20,234 nt of DNA from a virus. A model generated the notes under the pieces. The model was not told where the DNA came from. It ran no database searches and was given only the letters and a program-made list of their open reading frames with translations. The translations under genes were made by a program, and so were the position numbers. Location: the IMG/VR virus record IMGVR_UViG_3300001798_000107, positions 1 through 20,234 of that record; one strand, written 5' to 3'. Shown in pieces: positions 12,479 through 20,045 of this stretch. How positions within the stretch are numbered: position 1 is the stretch's first letter; each line of letters begins with the position of its first letter.

Positions 12479-13657
12479 ATGGGGAAAAAAGTCCTCGTTA
12501 CGGAGAAAATAAAGTCTGCTCTCAGGTTCGCACTCGACGATCCTGACGCTGATCCGTCGAAGTTTTCAATTTTTGAAGCCAACATGGTATCCACGGCGCC
12601 CCTTTCAAAGGGTGGGTTTTGGAATAAAGCTCGGTTGAGCGCTTCAACACTTATTGAGATGCAGGAGAAATTGAACGCTGCGGGTGGAGCTATCCCCCTA
12701 CAGATTATGCACGACACCCGACAGCTCCCCGTGGGGAAAGTTTTCAACGGCGCCTTAATGAGCGACACGCATGGTGAGACAACTCTTCACAGTCTTTTTG
12801 CTCTTTCAAATACGGAGACCAAGCTCGTCAATGATATTGAGAACTCCATTGTTGATGAGGTAAGCGTTGGTGTTCTTACAAAGCATGCGTTCTGTTCAGA
12901 GTGTAACTTTGACTACTTCGGTAAAGACGCTACGTTTGAGAATTTTTTCAATTTGACCTGTGCTGAAGGTCACGTGATCGGGGAAGACGGCGTTCACGTG
13001 AGACTTACAGGTCTGGAGTATTTTTCCGAGATGAGCCTGGTCGGTAAGGGCGCATCTAAGGACGCAAAGATTCTGCCCCGTGCAAAACAAAGCATGGGAC
13101 AGGAAACCCTGGACAGGTTGGCTGCTAGCGGCGCAATGCCGGTTGATAGTCGTGTCCTAACCGCCTCGTTCAAGCTGACCGAGGACACTCAACCCAAAGA
13201 AGGAGATAACAAAATGGATAAAGACCTTATCGATAAGGTTTCTACCCTCTCCTCTGATTTGGCAAAGAAGGATATTTCCATCTCTGAAAAAGATGCAAAG
13301 ATCACTGCTTTGACGGCGCAACTCGCGGAGGCGGAGAAAAAAATCGCCACCTTCGATGGTGCAAAGACCGAATCGGAGAAAGAGATTAACGCTCGGGCTG
13401 AAAAGGCCGAGACGAAATTGACGGAAGCAACTGCAAAGATGCTTCCGCATGCAAAAGCCGCATTGGTCGCTTCCGGTGCAGCTGACGCAACCCCTCCTGA
13501 AGATCTGGTGGCTATGCTCACCATGATTGAAGAAAAGGGGCTCAAACTCCATCAAGCAGTTGGGGCAACCCACTCTGATGGGGGCAAGAAGGATGTGAAG
13601 CAGACGGATGCGTCTGATGATCGTCGCAAGGAAGCTTTCCGAGTGAACAAGAAATAA
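12479..13657 (+). CDS. Prohead protease with C-terminal scaffold domain
   Basis: A 392-residue fusion for procapsid assembly and maturation. Residues 1-205 are the protease: H78 in MHDTRQLPVGKV and S129 in VDEVSVGVL are the best candidates for the catalytic His and Ser. A cysteine/histidine cluster (C139, C142, C161, H165) forms an apparent zinc-binding insert, as in several phage proteases. Residues about 246-340 are a charged coiled coil (long runs of K, E, A) typical of scaffolds, which line the procapsid and are then digested. An in-frame internal start at 13214 should make free scaffold. AGGGG five bases before the ATG supports the start. Confidence 0.85.
   Translation: MGKKVLVTEKIKSALRFALDDPDADPSKFSIFEANMVSTAPLSKGGFWNKARLSASTLIEMQEKLNAAGGAIPLQIMHDTRQLPVGKVFNGALMSDTHGETTLHSLFALSNTETKLVNDIENSIVDEVSVGVLTKHAFCSECNFDYFGKDATFENFFNLTCAEGHVIGEDGVHVRLTGLEYFSEMSLVGKGASKDAKILPRAKQSMGQETLDRLAASGAMPVDSRVLTASFKLTEDTQPKEGDNKMDKDLIDKVSTLSSDLAKKDISISEKDAKITALTAQLAEAEKKIATFDGAKTESEKEINARAEKAETKLTEATAKMLPHAKAALVASGAADATPPEDLVAMLTMIEEKGLKLHQAVGATHSDGGKKDVKQTDASDDRRKEAFRVNKK
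13214..13657 (+). CDS. Nested scaffold protein (internal in-frame start)
   Basis: Inside the protease gene, AAGAAGGAG lies eight bases upstream of an in-frame ATG (codon 246), one of the strongest ribosome binding sites in the window. Translation there gives 147 residues: the whole coiled-coil scaffold without the protease. This is the same strategy as lambda Nu3 inside gene C. The start falls exactly at the domain boundary. Production of the shorter form is inferred. Confidence 0.65.
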   Translation: MDKDLIDKVSTLSSDLAKKDISISEKDAKITALTAQLAEAEKKIATFDGAKTESEKEINARAEKAETKLTEATAKMLPHAKAALVASGAADATPPEDLVAMLTMIEEKGLKLHQAVGATHSDGGKKDVKQTDASDDRRKEAFRVNKK

Positions 13658-13668
13658 GGAGATAGAAC

Positions 13669-14112
13669 ATGGCTGCTATTGGTCTCACTTCTCTCCGGGG
13701 TATCGTTCATGACGAGTTCCAGTATCCATTCTTGCTGGCGTCAGGTATTACCCAGGCAGATGAAGGCAAAGCCGTCACTCTTGATTCGAGTGCCGCAAAT
13801 ACTGTCAAGCTGGCAGGAAACGGGGATCGTATCCTCGGTATCCTTATGGTCGCAGAAGTTCGTGCCATTGAAGGCATCAGCATCGGCACCATTGCGCTGA
13901 AAGGTGGCTACAAGTTTGTAGTGAATCCTGATGCGACTGCATCCAGCCCGGATGAAACTCCTGCTCTTGGGGATTATCTTGTCGGTGGTACCGACAGTTC
14001 TTCCCCAGCGATTAAGGGGTATGTTCAAAAAGCACAATCTTCCGATCCTCAGGATTGGTTGGTTGTTGAAGTCCTCGACAGCGGCGCTGCTGTCGTGGCC
14101 ATCCGGGTTTAA
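13669..14112 (+). CDS. Capsid decoration / cement protein
   Basis: A 147-residue beta-rich protein between scaffold and major capsid gene, the standard place for a head decoration protein. The stretch ASGITQADEGKAVTL, then NTVKLAGNGDRILGIL and alternating short hydrophobic and glycine-containing segments match small cement proteins (DUF2190-like). It should bind the outside of the expanded capsid. AAGGAG eight bases before the ATG supports the start. Exact family is inferred from pattern and position. Confidence 0.75.
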   Translation: MAAIGLTSLRGIVHDEFQYPFLLASGITQADEGKAVTLDSSAANTVKLAGNGDRILGILMVAEVRAIEGISIGTIALKGGYKFVVNPDATASSPDETPALGDYLVGGTDSSSPAIKGYVQKAQSSDPQDWLVVEVLDSGAAVVAIRV

Positions 14113-14123
14113 GGAGAAGCACA

Positions 14124-15317
14124 ATGCAAATCAATACCCGCCCCCTGAGTGAGATCAAAAAGATCGATCTCTCAAAGCTCGTAAAAGAGCTGAAGTCCGA
14201 TGTTGAGCAGGAATCAAAGAACGCAGGCATCAAGCTTGCGAAGGATGCTTCCAGCTTCGGCGTCAATATTCGCAACTACCTCCAACTGGCGGTAGGTCGT
14301 GAAATTGATAAAAAGGACGGTCTCGATGGTTATGAGATGGCTCTGTTCGAGCTGAATCTTCCCGTCAGGAATGATTTCGCAAACGGCATTTATCTGCAAG
14401 CCGCTTCGGAAACTTTCCAAACCTTCCCAGGTACCCGTGCCCTGTTCCCAGAAGTGATTGATGATGTGGTTCGTTTTGCAACCCGTCAAGATCAATTCGA
14501 AATCGTGGCGCCGATGCTTGCCAATAGCCGTACCATCGCCGGTAACGAGATGCTCTCCACTGTCATCAATGATGACGCTGGGGAACGCGATACCTTCTCG
14601 GTTCCTGAAATGGGCCGCATCCCGATCCGTACGATCAGGACTTCTCAAACGTCCGTGAAGATCTTCAAGCATGGTTCTGGTATTCGTACTTCGTACGAGT
14701 TCAGCCGCCGGGCTTCTCTGGATCTTCTGGTTCCGTTTGGTAACCGGATCGCTCGTGAGCTGGAAATCTCCAAGGTAACCGCCGCCACCACCATTCTGAC
14801 GAATGGTGATGGTGTGAATGGTGCCGCTCCATCAGTGAACCAGTCGTCTTTCAACACACCAACTGGTATCACGGCCACCAACGGTCAAATCAACTGGGCT
14901 CACCTTATGGCCTGGTTGGTTTCACGCGCACAAGCCGGCACCCCTATTGATACAGTCCTGATGAACTGGGATGCGTATCTGCAGTGGATGCTGATGTTTG
15001 GCAAGCAAACCATTGGCGCCGCTACCTACAACTTTGGTGCTCGTCCGATCGACAACCTCAATGCCGCCGGTGTTCAACTTGGTCGCCTCGACCTGGCTCT
15101 GAACATCACGCCGGTTCTTTCCAGTGCTACCGAACCTGGTACCCTGCTCGGGTTCAGCAAAGGTGATACGCTGGAAGAACTCGTTGAGTCGGGTTCCAAT
15201 ATCCAGGAAACGGAACGTGCAATCCAAACGCAAACCATCACGATGGTTCGCACGGAGAACACGGGTTACAAACTGGTATTTGGTGACACCAGAAGCCAGT
15301 TTGTGTTTGACGAATAA
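14124..15317 (+). CDS. Major capsid protein (HK97 fold)
   Basis: A 397-residue protein, the right size for an HK97-fold shell subunit. The N-terminal 60 residues are charged and helical (a delta-like region), followed by an extended arm and core with DTFSVPEMGRIPIRTI, IFKHGSGIRTSYEFSRRASLDLL, a spine-like helix (FGNRIARELEISKVTAATTIL) and the late LVFGDTRSQFVF. AAGGAG lies upstream of the ATG. A strong terminator follows, as is common after highly expressed capsid genes. HK97-type cross-linking residues were not assigned. Confidence 0.88.
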   Translation: MQINTRPLSEIKKIDLSKLVKELKSDVEQESKNAGIKLAKDASSFGVNIRNYLQLAVGREIDKKDGLDGYEMALFELNLPVRNDFANGIYLQAASETFQTFPGTRALFPEVIDDVVRFATRQDQFEIVAPMLANSRTIAGNEMLSTVINDDAGERDTFSVPEMGRIPIRTIRTSQTSVKIFKHGSGIRTSYEFSRRASLDLLVPFGNRIARELEISKVTAATTILTNGDGVNGAAPSVNQSSFNTPTGITATNGQINWAHLMAWLVSRAQAGTPIDTVLMNWDAYLQWMLMFGKQTIGAATYNFGARPIDNLNAAGVQLGRLDLALNITPVLSSATEPGTLLGFSKGDTLEELVESGSNIQETERAIQTQTITMVRTENTGYKLVFGDTRSQFVFDE

Positions 15318-15343
15318 TATTCGCCAGACTACAATAAATTTAG

Positions 15344-15380
15344 AAACCCCACCCGCCAGGAATGTGTGGGTGGGGTTTTT
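15344..15380 (+). terminator. Rho-independent terminator after the capsid gene
   Basis: AAACCCCACCC (15344-15354) and GGGTGGGGTTT (15368-15378) form an 11-bp stem with a 13-base loop, ending in a five-T run. It probably reduces read-through into the less abundant connector genes. Confidence 0.85.
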
Positions 15381-15399
15381 AAATAACAGGGAGAATAAA

Positions 15400-15774
15400 A
15401 TGAGTAAGTGCATCGTAAAACCTAAAAAACCAGAGTCATATCTTCTTCCCAACCGGGAGAGTATCAAACCGAACCGCCCTACTGTAGTAACCCTTACTTC
15501 ATATTTGGAGGGACTTATTGCTGCTGGTAAGTTAACAATCTATGCCTCTAATCTATCGAAAGACGCAAATCAAAATATATTCCTAGAGGTGTTGAGAGAC
15601 AGCAAGATGGATGAGACCTTAGCGGTTTCTTCTTACTGCGCCATGCTCGGGGTAGATATTCATGGTCAGCCCTTGACTGAGATGGAAGGAACTCTTGAGG
15701 ATGAAGAAGGGCCAGAAGAGGGAGATCTGGAACAGCTTAGTGATGATCATTTTGATCCGAAAGAGAATGATTGA
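15400..15774 (+). CDS. Hypothetical protein with acidic tail, 124 aa
   Basis: The ATG at 15400 follows AGGGAGAATAAA; the frame is open further upstream but that part lies inside the capsid gene and terminator. The N-terminal half is basic with prolines (KPKKPESYLLPN), the middle helical, and the last 30 residues strongly acidic (EGTLEDEEGPEEGDLEQL). Position between capsid and connector genes suggests a structural or assembly role. Not recognised. Confidence 0.65.
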   Translation: MSKCIVKPKKPESYLLPNRESIKPNRPTVVTLTSYLEGLIAAGKLTIYASNLSKDANQNIFLEVLRDSKMDETLAVSSYCAMLGVDIHGQPLTEMEGTLEDEEGPEEGDLEQLSDDHFDPKEND

Positions 15775-16502
15775 TGTCAAAGTATGTGAAAGACGGCTCA
15801 GCTTACGCCTATAAAGTTTCTTTTATGGTGGATGGGGAACTTGTAGTTCCTGATGTTGATAGCGTCTATTTGACGGTTACAAACAACGCCGGCACCATAA
15901 TCGATTATTATGATGAGCTTCAATTGGCGGTCCCAGCACTGGCCACTTCCTATGTTGAGGAATTTTCCGGGGCCGACAACACTTCCACTTTGACTTACGA
16001 GTTCAGGCATCTGGAATTCCGTTTTACCTACCAAGACAAGACTTACTTTATAAGGGATAGCTACATCCTTAGGGAGAGCCTTAACTTCCCCTTAAATGAG
16101 CAGGATGTGCGGGATCTTCTAGGTGTAAGTTCATCAGAGGCGCCAGACAACGCCATTGATATTTTCAGGGCGTATGACGGAGTAAAACTTGACGCTGGGG
16201 AGGCTGTGAATCTTGACACAATCATCTCAGGGGGTTCTATTTTAATACCGAGCGTCATCGAAGCTGTTAAATATAAAGCAGCCTTGGCATTGATGATCTC
16301 TATCCAGACATCGATGTTTCAAATGGAGCAGGCAGATAACACAATATATAACCGGTTTCAGAACATTGATTTTGCAGGGATCATAGATCAACTCACGAAG
16401 AAATATTCATCCCTGCTGAACGTGGTTCTAGAGATTGATACTCCCGAGGCGCCGCTTCTTTCTACACTGGCCGTAGGTACTGATCCGGTCACAAACACAT
16501 AG
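15774..16502 (+). CDS. Probable head-tail connector / head completion protein
   Basis: The ATG at 15774 overlaps the preceding stop by one base (TGATG). The 242-residue protein has two parts. Residues 1-95 are beta-rich and look like an immunoglobulin-type or carboxypeptidase-like module (VSFMVDGELVVPDVDSVYLTV, TYEFRHLEFRFTYQDKTYFI). From about 105 onward it is helical (LNEQDVRDLLGV, IIDQLTKKYSSLLNVV), like gp6/adaptor-type connectors that dock under the portal. Gene order capsid, connector, stopper, neck, terminator supports this. Confidence 0.6.
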   Translation: MSKYVKDGSAYAYKVSFMVDGELVVPDVDSVYLTVTNNAGTIIDYYDELQLAVPALATSYVEEFSGADNTSTLTYEFRHLEFRFTYQDKTYFIRDSYILRESLNFPLNEQDVRDLLGVSSSEAPDNAIDIFRAYDGVKLDAGEAVNLDTIISGGSILIPSVIEAVKYKAALALMISIQTSMFQMEQADNTIYNRFQNIDFAGIIDQLTKKYSSLLNVVLEIDTPEAPLLSTLAVGTDPVTNT

Positions 16503-16509
16503 GTGAACC

Positions 16510-17055
16510 ATGGTTGGGCTCAATAAGCTTCTTGGGGTCGGAAAACGGTTTCGTAGCCAGTTCAAGCTCATTGATGGTAGAGAATTTTTCGGGCAGATGT
16601 TGGATATTCCCGACACTAGCCGGGTTAGCAACTTTCTCTCAGCGCGTCGATATTTAAGAACTGCTCCCAACACATTCTTGGTCCCTGGGAATGTAATGAT
16701 TGCGCATGACACCACCTATATCATTGCAGAGCATGGAGAAGGTTTTTCGGTAGACCCAATCTACAAGCATTTCAAACTGTTTGGTGTTGATCAAATTCTT
16801 ACGTGGTATGGGAGTACTGTACAAGAGAACGCTGTGACTGGTGTGAAGGAAGTTTTCACAGATCAAGATAATGGGGTGGTATATCTTTCTACTCAGCCGA
16901 AAGCATCAATGGTTGATCATCTTCACATCCCACAAGAACAACATGTCGCAATTTGCGACCGCCAGGTATTGGTGGATGATCGTGTTGGGGACTTTGTGGT
17001 TGTTAAATCAGATATGGTCTTAGGGGTCTACGTCCTGGAATTGAAGAAGCGATGA
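16510..17055 (+). CDS. Probable head-tail stopper / joining protein
   Basis: A 181-residue, mainly beta-strand protein with AGGTGA before the ATG. Its size, beta content and position between the connector and neck genes fit the SPP1 gp16 / HK97 gp9-type stopper that closes the portal after packaging. Phrases such as ARRYLRTAPNTFLVPGNVMIA and TYIIAEHGEGF fit a compact barrel. The call rests on synteny. The stop overlaps the next start (ATGA). Confidence 0.55.
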   Translation: MVGLNKLLGVGKRFRSQFKLIDGREFFGQMLDIPDTSRVSNFLSARRYLRTAPNTFLVPGNVMIAHDTTYIIAEHGEGFSVDPIYKHFKLFGVDQILTWYGSTVQENAVTGVKEVFTDQDNGVVYLSTQPKASMVDHLHIPQEQHVAICDRQVLVDDRVGDFVVVKSDMVLGVYVLELKKR

Positions 17056-17822
17056 GTAAGAAAAACGAAGAGTCTATAAATCTTTTGGGGGATCAGATCT
17101 TCGCTTCTTTAACGGATCAGATCGATTCTGCTATCATTAATATGATGAAGACAATACGTACAAATATAAATCAGACCAATAAAAAATTCTTTAAGATTCT
17201 GACCAATAAAATTGTAAATAAGAAAAAATCCCCCTCGTTTGAAGGGGTGAAACCTATAAACTGGGCACCGCTCACTGAGTTGTATACCAGCCGTAGGTAT
17301 AAACAGCATAAAATACGATCGGATGTGTTTTATAAAAGTGGTAGAACGAAAGGAACTCCTTTGAGTGTCTCTCTTCCTTCCTTGAATTATGAGACAATCT
17401 TTGGTGTGCCAACCCTTACGTACAAATTAGGCTCTACTGCTCATGGGGATAGAGCAGAAGTTAGATATATCCAACGAAGGGCGGGATTCCAGAAAGTTAT
17501 ATACGGGAAAAAGGGAACAAGAATATCCCAAAGGACAAAGCTTCCGAAGAGTTTATCGGCGTTTGTGGAGCTCACACCATTCCCTGTGTTAACGGGAGAA
17601 TTTGCGACGAGTGTATTAGCCGGCGGGGATGATATGGCGGTCGAGACGTTTATCTTCGAGCACGAAACTGGACAAAATATTTCTGCAAAACTCACCAACC
17701 CTGGACCCGGCAGAGGAAAAATAGGCGCAGCATCTGGTAGGAAGCGTCTTGTACTTCGTGCCTATATGGAGTATTGGTTGAAAGTGGAAATGAGATCAGC
17801 AATGAGGCGTGGTGTAATATGA
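17052..17822 (+). CDS. Probable neck / tail completion protein (HK97 gp10-like)
   Basis: A 256-residue basic protein. The N-terminal 70 residues are helical and polar (SLTDQIDSAIINMMKTIRTNINQ), followed by a beta-rich core (TYKLGSTAHGDRAEVRYIQRR, GKKGTRISQRTKLPK) and a final amphipathic helix (LRAYMEYWLKVEMRSAMRR). Position immediately upstream of the tail terminator is that of HK97 gp10-type proteins that join head and tail. It is tied by four-base ATGA overlaps to both neighbours. Longer than the usual 120-180 residues. Confidence 0.55.
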   Translation: MSKKNEESINLLGDQIFASLTDQIDSAIINMMKTIRTNINQTNKKFFKILTNKIVNKKKSPSFEGVKPINWAPLTELYTSRRYKQHKIRSDVFYKSGRTKGTPLSVSLPSLNYETIFGVPTLTYKLGSTAHGDRAEVRYIQRRAGFQKVIYGKKGTRISQRTKLPKSLSAFVELTPFPVLTGEFATSVLAGGDDMAVETFIFEHETGQNISAKLTNPGPGRGKIGAASGRKRLVLRAYMEYWLKVEMRSAMRRGVI

Positions 17823-18271
17823 GTGGAATTTATCTAGATGTTCAATCATCCCTACTAGCGTTTTGTAAGGAAACCAAAGAAGCCATCTCCCTGGATGATT
17901 TTCAGGTTTTTGATTTCGATAGCAACGCCACATTGAATAAATTACCAGACGCGGATCTCATAGGAATAGCCGAATATTCTTTGGAGAACGATGAAGAAAC
18001 ACATATTGGTTCATGTTCTTTTGTTGTATGCACCTTGGCGGATGATGCCAATCTTCGCCGGCTTCGGCCTGTAGTGGATTATCTCTATTCAAAATTAGAG
18101 CCTGGGTTTGCAATCCCTATTGTGAGAACCGTTGATGGAGAACCAATAGGACAAGCCATAGTGATGAGACCAACAGCAGCATTGCCTCTTACGACCACTG
18201 AGGTCAGGCCTCTGATTGAGATTGTTCTTCGCTTTGGTCTTGCTCTAGAGAATCCACCATCTCTCGATTGA
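17819..18271 (+). CDS. Probable tail terminator protein
   Basis: The ATG at 17819 overlaps the preceding stop (ATGA). The 150-residue acidic protein has an alternating beta/helix pattern (HIGSCSFVVCTLADDANLRRL, RPVVDYLYSKLE, then QAIVMRPTAALPL) similar to gpU/tail-terminator folds that cap the tail tube and bind the neck. Placement between the neck-type gene and the tail tube gene supports this. The last 68 bases overlap the opposing gene at 18204-18425. Confidence 0.6.
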   Translation: MSGIYLDVQSSLLAFCKETKEAISLDDFQVFDFDSNATLNKLPDADLIGIAEYSLENDEETHIGSCSFVVCTLADDANLRRLRPVVDYLYSKLEPGFAIPIVRTVDGEPIGQAIVMRPTAALPLTTTEVRPLIEIVLRFGLALENPPSLD

Positions 18272-18425
18272 TCTGCATCTGAAGGTGCTTCTTCAAAATA
18301 TTCTCAATTTCCCCAGACAGACTTCGGCTGTTGTTCCGGGCCCGGTTTCGTATGGCCTGGTTTAGGTCTGGAGGAAGGTAGATGTTCACCGGGACTTTTT
18401 TCATATTAATGAAAGGGTTTGCCAC
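18204..18425 (-). CDS. Ribbon-helix-helix (Arc-like) DNA-binding protein, opposite to the late operon
   Basis: A 73-residue leftward frame inside the rightward tail operon. Residues 8-47 fit an Arc/MetJ ribbon-helix-helix domain: beta strand VPVNIYLPPDL, then helix QAIRNRARNNS and RSLSGEIENILKKHLQ. The C-terminal 25 residues are Gln/Glu-rich and probably disordered. The GTG start at 18425 has AAGGAG 13 bases upstream, which is long; an ATG at 18404 (MKKVPVNIY) also makes a complete domain. It overlaps the end of the tail terminator gene. It is likely a small transcriptional regulator acting on itself, on the divergent tail tube gene, or elsewhere. Confidence 0.65.
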   Translation of the reverse strand: MANPFINMKKVPVNIYLPPDLNQAIRNRARNNSRSLSGEIENILKKHLQMQINREMVDSLEQDQSEEQSQSEA

Positions 18426-18466
18426 TGTTTAATTTATACTCCTTAAAACATAACATGATATATTGG

Positions 18467-18492
18467 ATTGTTGAAGACATTTTTCAATCAAT
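18467..18492. promoter_or_regulatory. Inverted repeat between the RHH gene and the tail tube gene
   Basis: ATTGTTGAA (18467-18475) matches TTCAA-T-CAAT (18483-18492) in inverse orientation with one extra T. It lies in the 85-base divergent gap, just upstream of the tail tube ribosome binding site, so it could be the operator of the RHH protein or an RNA stem affecting tail tube translation. Confidence 0.35.
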
Positions 18493-18510
18493 GGCAAAAA
18501 GGAGATTCCC

Positions 18511-19284
18511 ATGCCCGGCTTAGCTAAAACGCAAAAGTTCATGCTGAACACCGCTACTGTAATGATCGGCCCACAAGCTGATCTTCACAACCTCAATCCT
18601 GCAGAACACTCAATCGGTCTCGTGAAAAACTTCACGCTGACGGCAGAACCCTCTTACACTGAACTTGGTCAAGGTGTGAAGAACGAGATCGTGTTCTCGG
18701 TTCTTACCAACAACCCTGTTCGTGCTACGATGGAGACCTATGAGTATACCGCGCGTAACCTTGCATACGGCCTCGGCCTGGCGGATGCTGAGAGCTTTAC
18801 GGCTCTGACGGCTACCACAGCAGTAAATGGCGCCATCGTTGCCGGCTCTCCTCCTGAGTTCGATCTGGTCGTTGATGACAATGCCCTTTTCTCTGCGGGG
18901 GATTTCATTCTGATCAAGAACGACAGTGAAGATGACTTCGTTGTCAGAGAGATTGCATCTACATCAACTGGTGAAGTGATCACCGTTACGATGGCTCTTC
19001 CTGACATCGCCGACAATGCACAGGTTCTGCTCGTCAACAAACTGGCGATTGGTTCCAAAGATGACCAGCCGTACTATGCTGCGAAGATCTCTGGTAAGCT
19101 TGCAGACGGCACTGTCTGTGTTATTGAGATCCCGAAACTGCGTATCATCAAAGGTTTCAGCCTTGCCTTTACGTCTCAGGACTTTGGCAATCTGCCCTTT
19201 GAGTTCACGATTTACAGCCAGGTTACTACTGACCCGTTCTATACGGAGTTCGGTGGTGATCAGTCCAGGATGTATCTCCAGTAA
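18511..19284 (+). CDS. Major tail tube protein
   Basis: A 257-residue beta-rich protein with AAAGGAG before the ATG. Its order (N-terminal tube strand region with VKNFTLTAEPSYTELGQG, a central insert at about 95-165 that may project outward, and the C-terminal KGFSLAFTSQDFGNLPFEFTIY) fits the tail tube fold of siphoviruses, which polymerises around the tape measure. Its own terminator follows and the tail chaperone genes come next, exactly as for a major tail protein. Sequence identity to a named family could not be tested. Confidence 0.8.
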   Translation: MPGLAKTQKFMLNTATVMIGPQADLHNLNPAEHSIGLVKNFTLTAEPSYTELGQGVKNEIVFSVLTNNPVRATMETYEYTARNLAYGLGLADAESFTALTATTAVNGAIVAGSPPEFDLVVDDNALFSAGDFILIKNDSEDDFVVREIASTSTGEVITVTMALPDIADNAQVLLVNKLAIGSKDDQPYYAAKISGKLADGTVCVIEIPKLRIIKGFSLAFTSQDFGNLPFEFTIYSQVTTDPFYTEFGGDQSRMYLQ

Positions 19285-19323
19285 AACGTCTCGCTCGTTA
19301 TCTCCCGAACGGGCTTGCAGCGT

Positions 19324-19360
19324 CAACCACCCCATGTTAGCATGGGGTGGTTGTTCTTTT
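19324..19360 (+). terminator. Rho-independent terminator after the tail tube gene
   Basis: A perfect 13-bp stem, CAACCACCCCATG (19324-19336) with CATGGGGTGGTTG (19341-19353), loop TTAG, followed by TTCTTTT. This suits strong expression of tail tube and lower expression of tail assembly genes. Confidence 0.88.
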
Positions 19361-19386
19361 AGGACAACACAACAAAGGGAGAACTC

Positions 19387-19827
19387 ATGTCAGAAACTAT
19401 GGAAAAGCCGAATGATCGGCTGAGCATTATGGTTAACGATAAACCTGCCGAACTGTTCATGTCGGCTGGTCTAATACGGCGCCTGGTGACGCGCACGATG
19501 GCCTCAGGTGAAGATGTTCATGGGCTATACTTCAACGTACCCCTGCAATCAGAGCTTATGCTGGAAGCTCTCAGGCCCCGCGCTGGGCATGGGGAACCTA
19601 AGTCGGAATGTTCCCTTGATGATTTCATTATGACAATTGAAGACGGGGAGCGCGTTACGACCTGGGTGACGGAGCACATCCTCTATTTTTTCGTGAAAAG
19701 CGCGACGAGGCTGCAAAAAGACCTGACGGCCCCGGAAGCGCTGCTTCAGAAATTAATGGGATCACCGACTGGTACGGAAGCCTTACCGGAGGGGAGTGCC
19801 TCTGCTGGGCCTACGACTGCCGGTTAA
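19387..19827 (+). CDS. Tail assembly chaperone G
   Basis: The 146-residue product (GGGAGA upstream of the ATG) lies between tail tube and tape measure, the fixed place of lambda gpG-type chaperones, which coat the tape measure protein during tail assembly. It is helical at 85-130 and has a Gly/Ala/Ser/Pro-rich tail. A -1 frame with no start codon overlaps its end and continues to 20045, the hallmark of the G/GT programmed frameshift. Confidence 0.8.
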   Translation: MSETMEKPNDRLSIMVNDKPAELFMSAGLIRRLVTRTMASGEDVHGLYFNVPLQSELMLEALRPRAGHGEPKSECSLDDFIMTIEDGERVTTWVTEHILYFFVKSATRLQKDLTAPEALLQKLMGSPTGTEALPEGSASAGPTTAG

Positions 19828-20045
19828 GTGACACGGAAGCAATTCTGTGGCAGAATACAGAGTGGGACATTAAAACCCGTTTGAAGCTAAAGTTGGGTTT
19901 CGAACGGGCGAGGTCTACCGAGGATCTTCAAATCCTGGCCTACGTTGTGTCTGGTCTCTTCGGCGGGGGTAAGGAAGAAGTTTCGGCACCTAAAAACGCT
20001 GTAGAGGCGAAGATGCAATTCGCCGCAATGATGGGGAAGAACTAG
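19387..20045 (+). CDS. Tail assembly chaperone GT (-1 frameshift fusion)
   Basis: The -1 frame relative to G is open from 19641 to the TAG at 20043-20045 and has no suitable start codon. It encodes a plausible T domain: TDWYGSLTGGECLCWAYDCR, then SDTEAILWQNTEWDIKTRLK and LQILAYVVSGLFGGG, ending MMGKN. The best slip site is T TTT TTC at 19686-19692 (codons 101-102), giving a fusion of about 219 residues. CAAAAAG at 19714-19720 is a second, weaker candidate. By family knowledge only a few percent of ribosomes shift, making minor GT that binds both tape measure and tail tube protein. Confidence 0.75.
19686..19692 (+). promoter_or_regulatory. Candidate -1 ribosomal slippery site T TTT TTC
   Basis: The heptamer is in the correct X XXY YYZ phase for G: both codons (TTT, TTC) re-pair with Phe tRNA after slipping back one base. 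It lies 46 bases after the last stop codon in the -1 frame. Confidence 0.6.

Noticed and set aside
12970-13005. Two CACGTG cores in the protease gene as further parS sites
   Set aside because: Flanks (GGTCACGTGATC and GTTCACGTGAGAC) miss several parS consensus bases and both lie in coding DNA.
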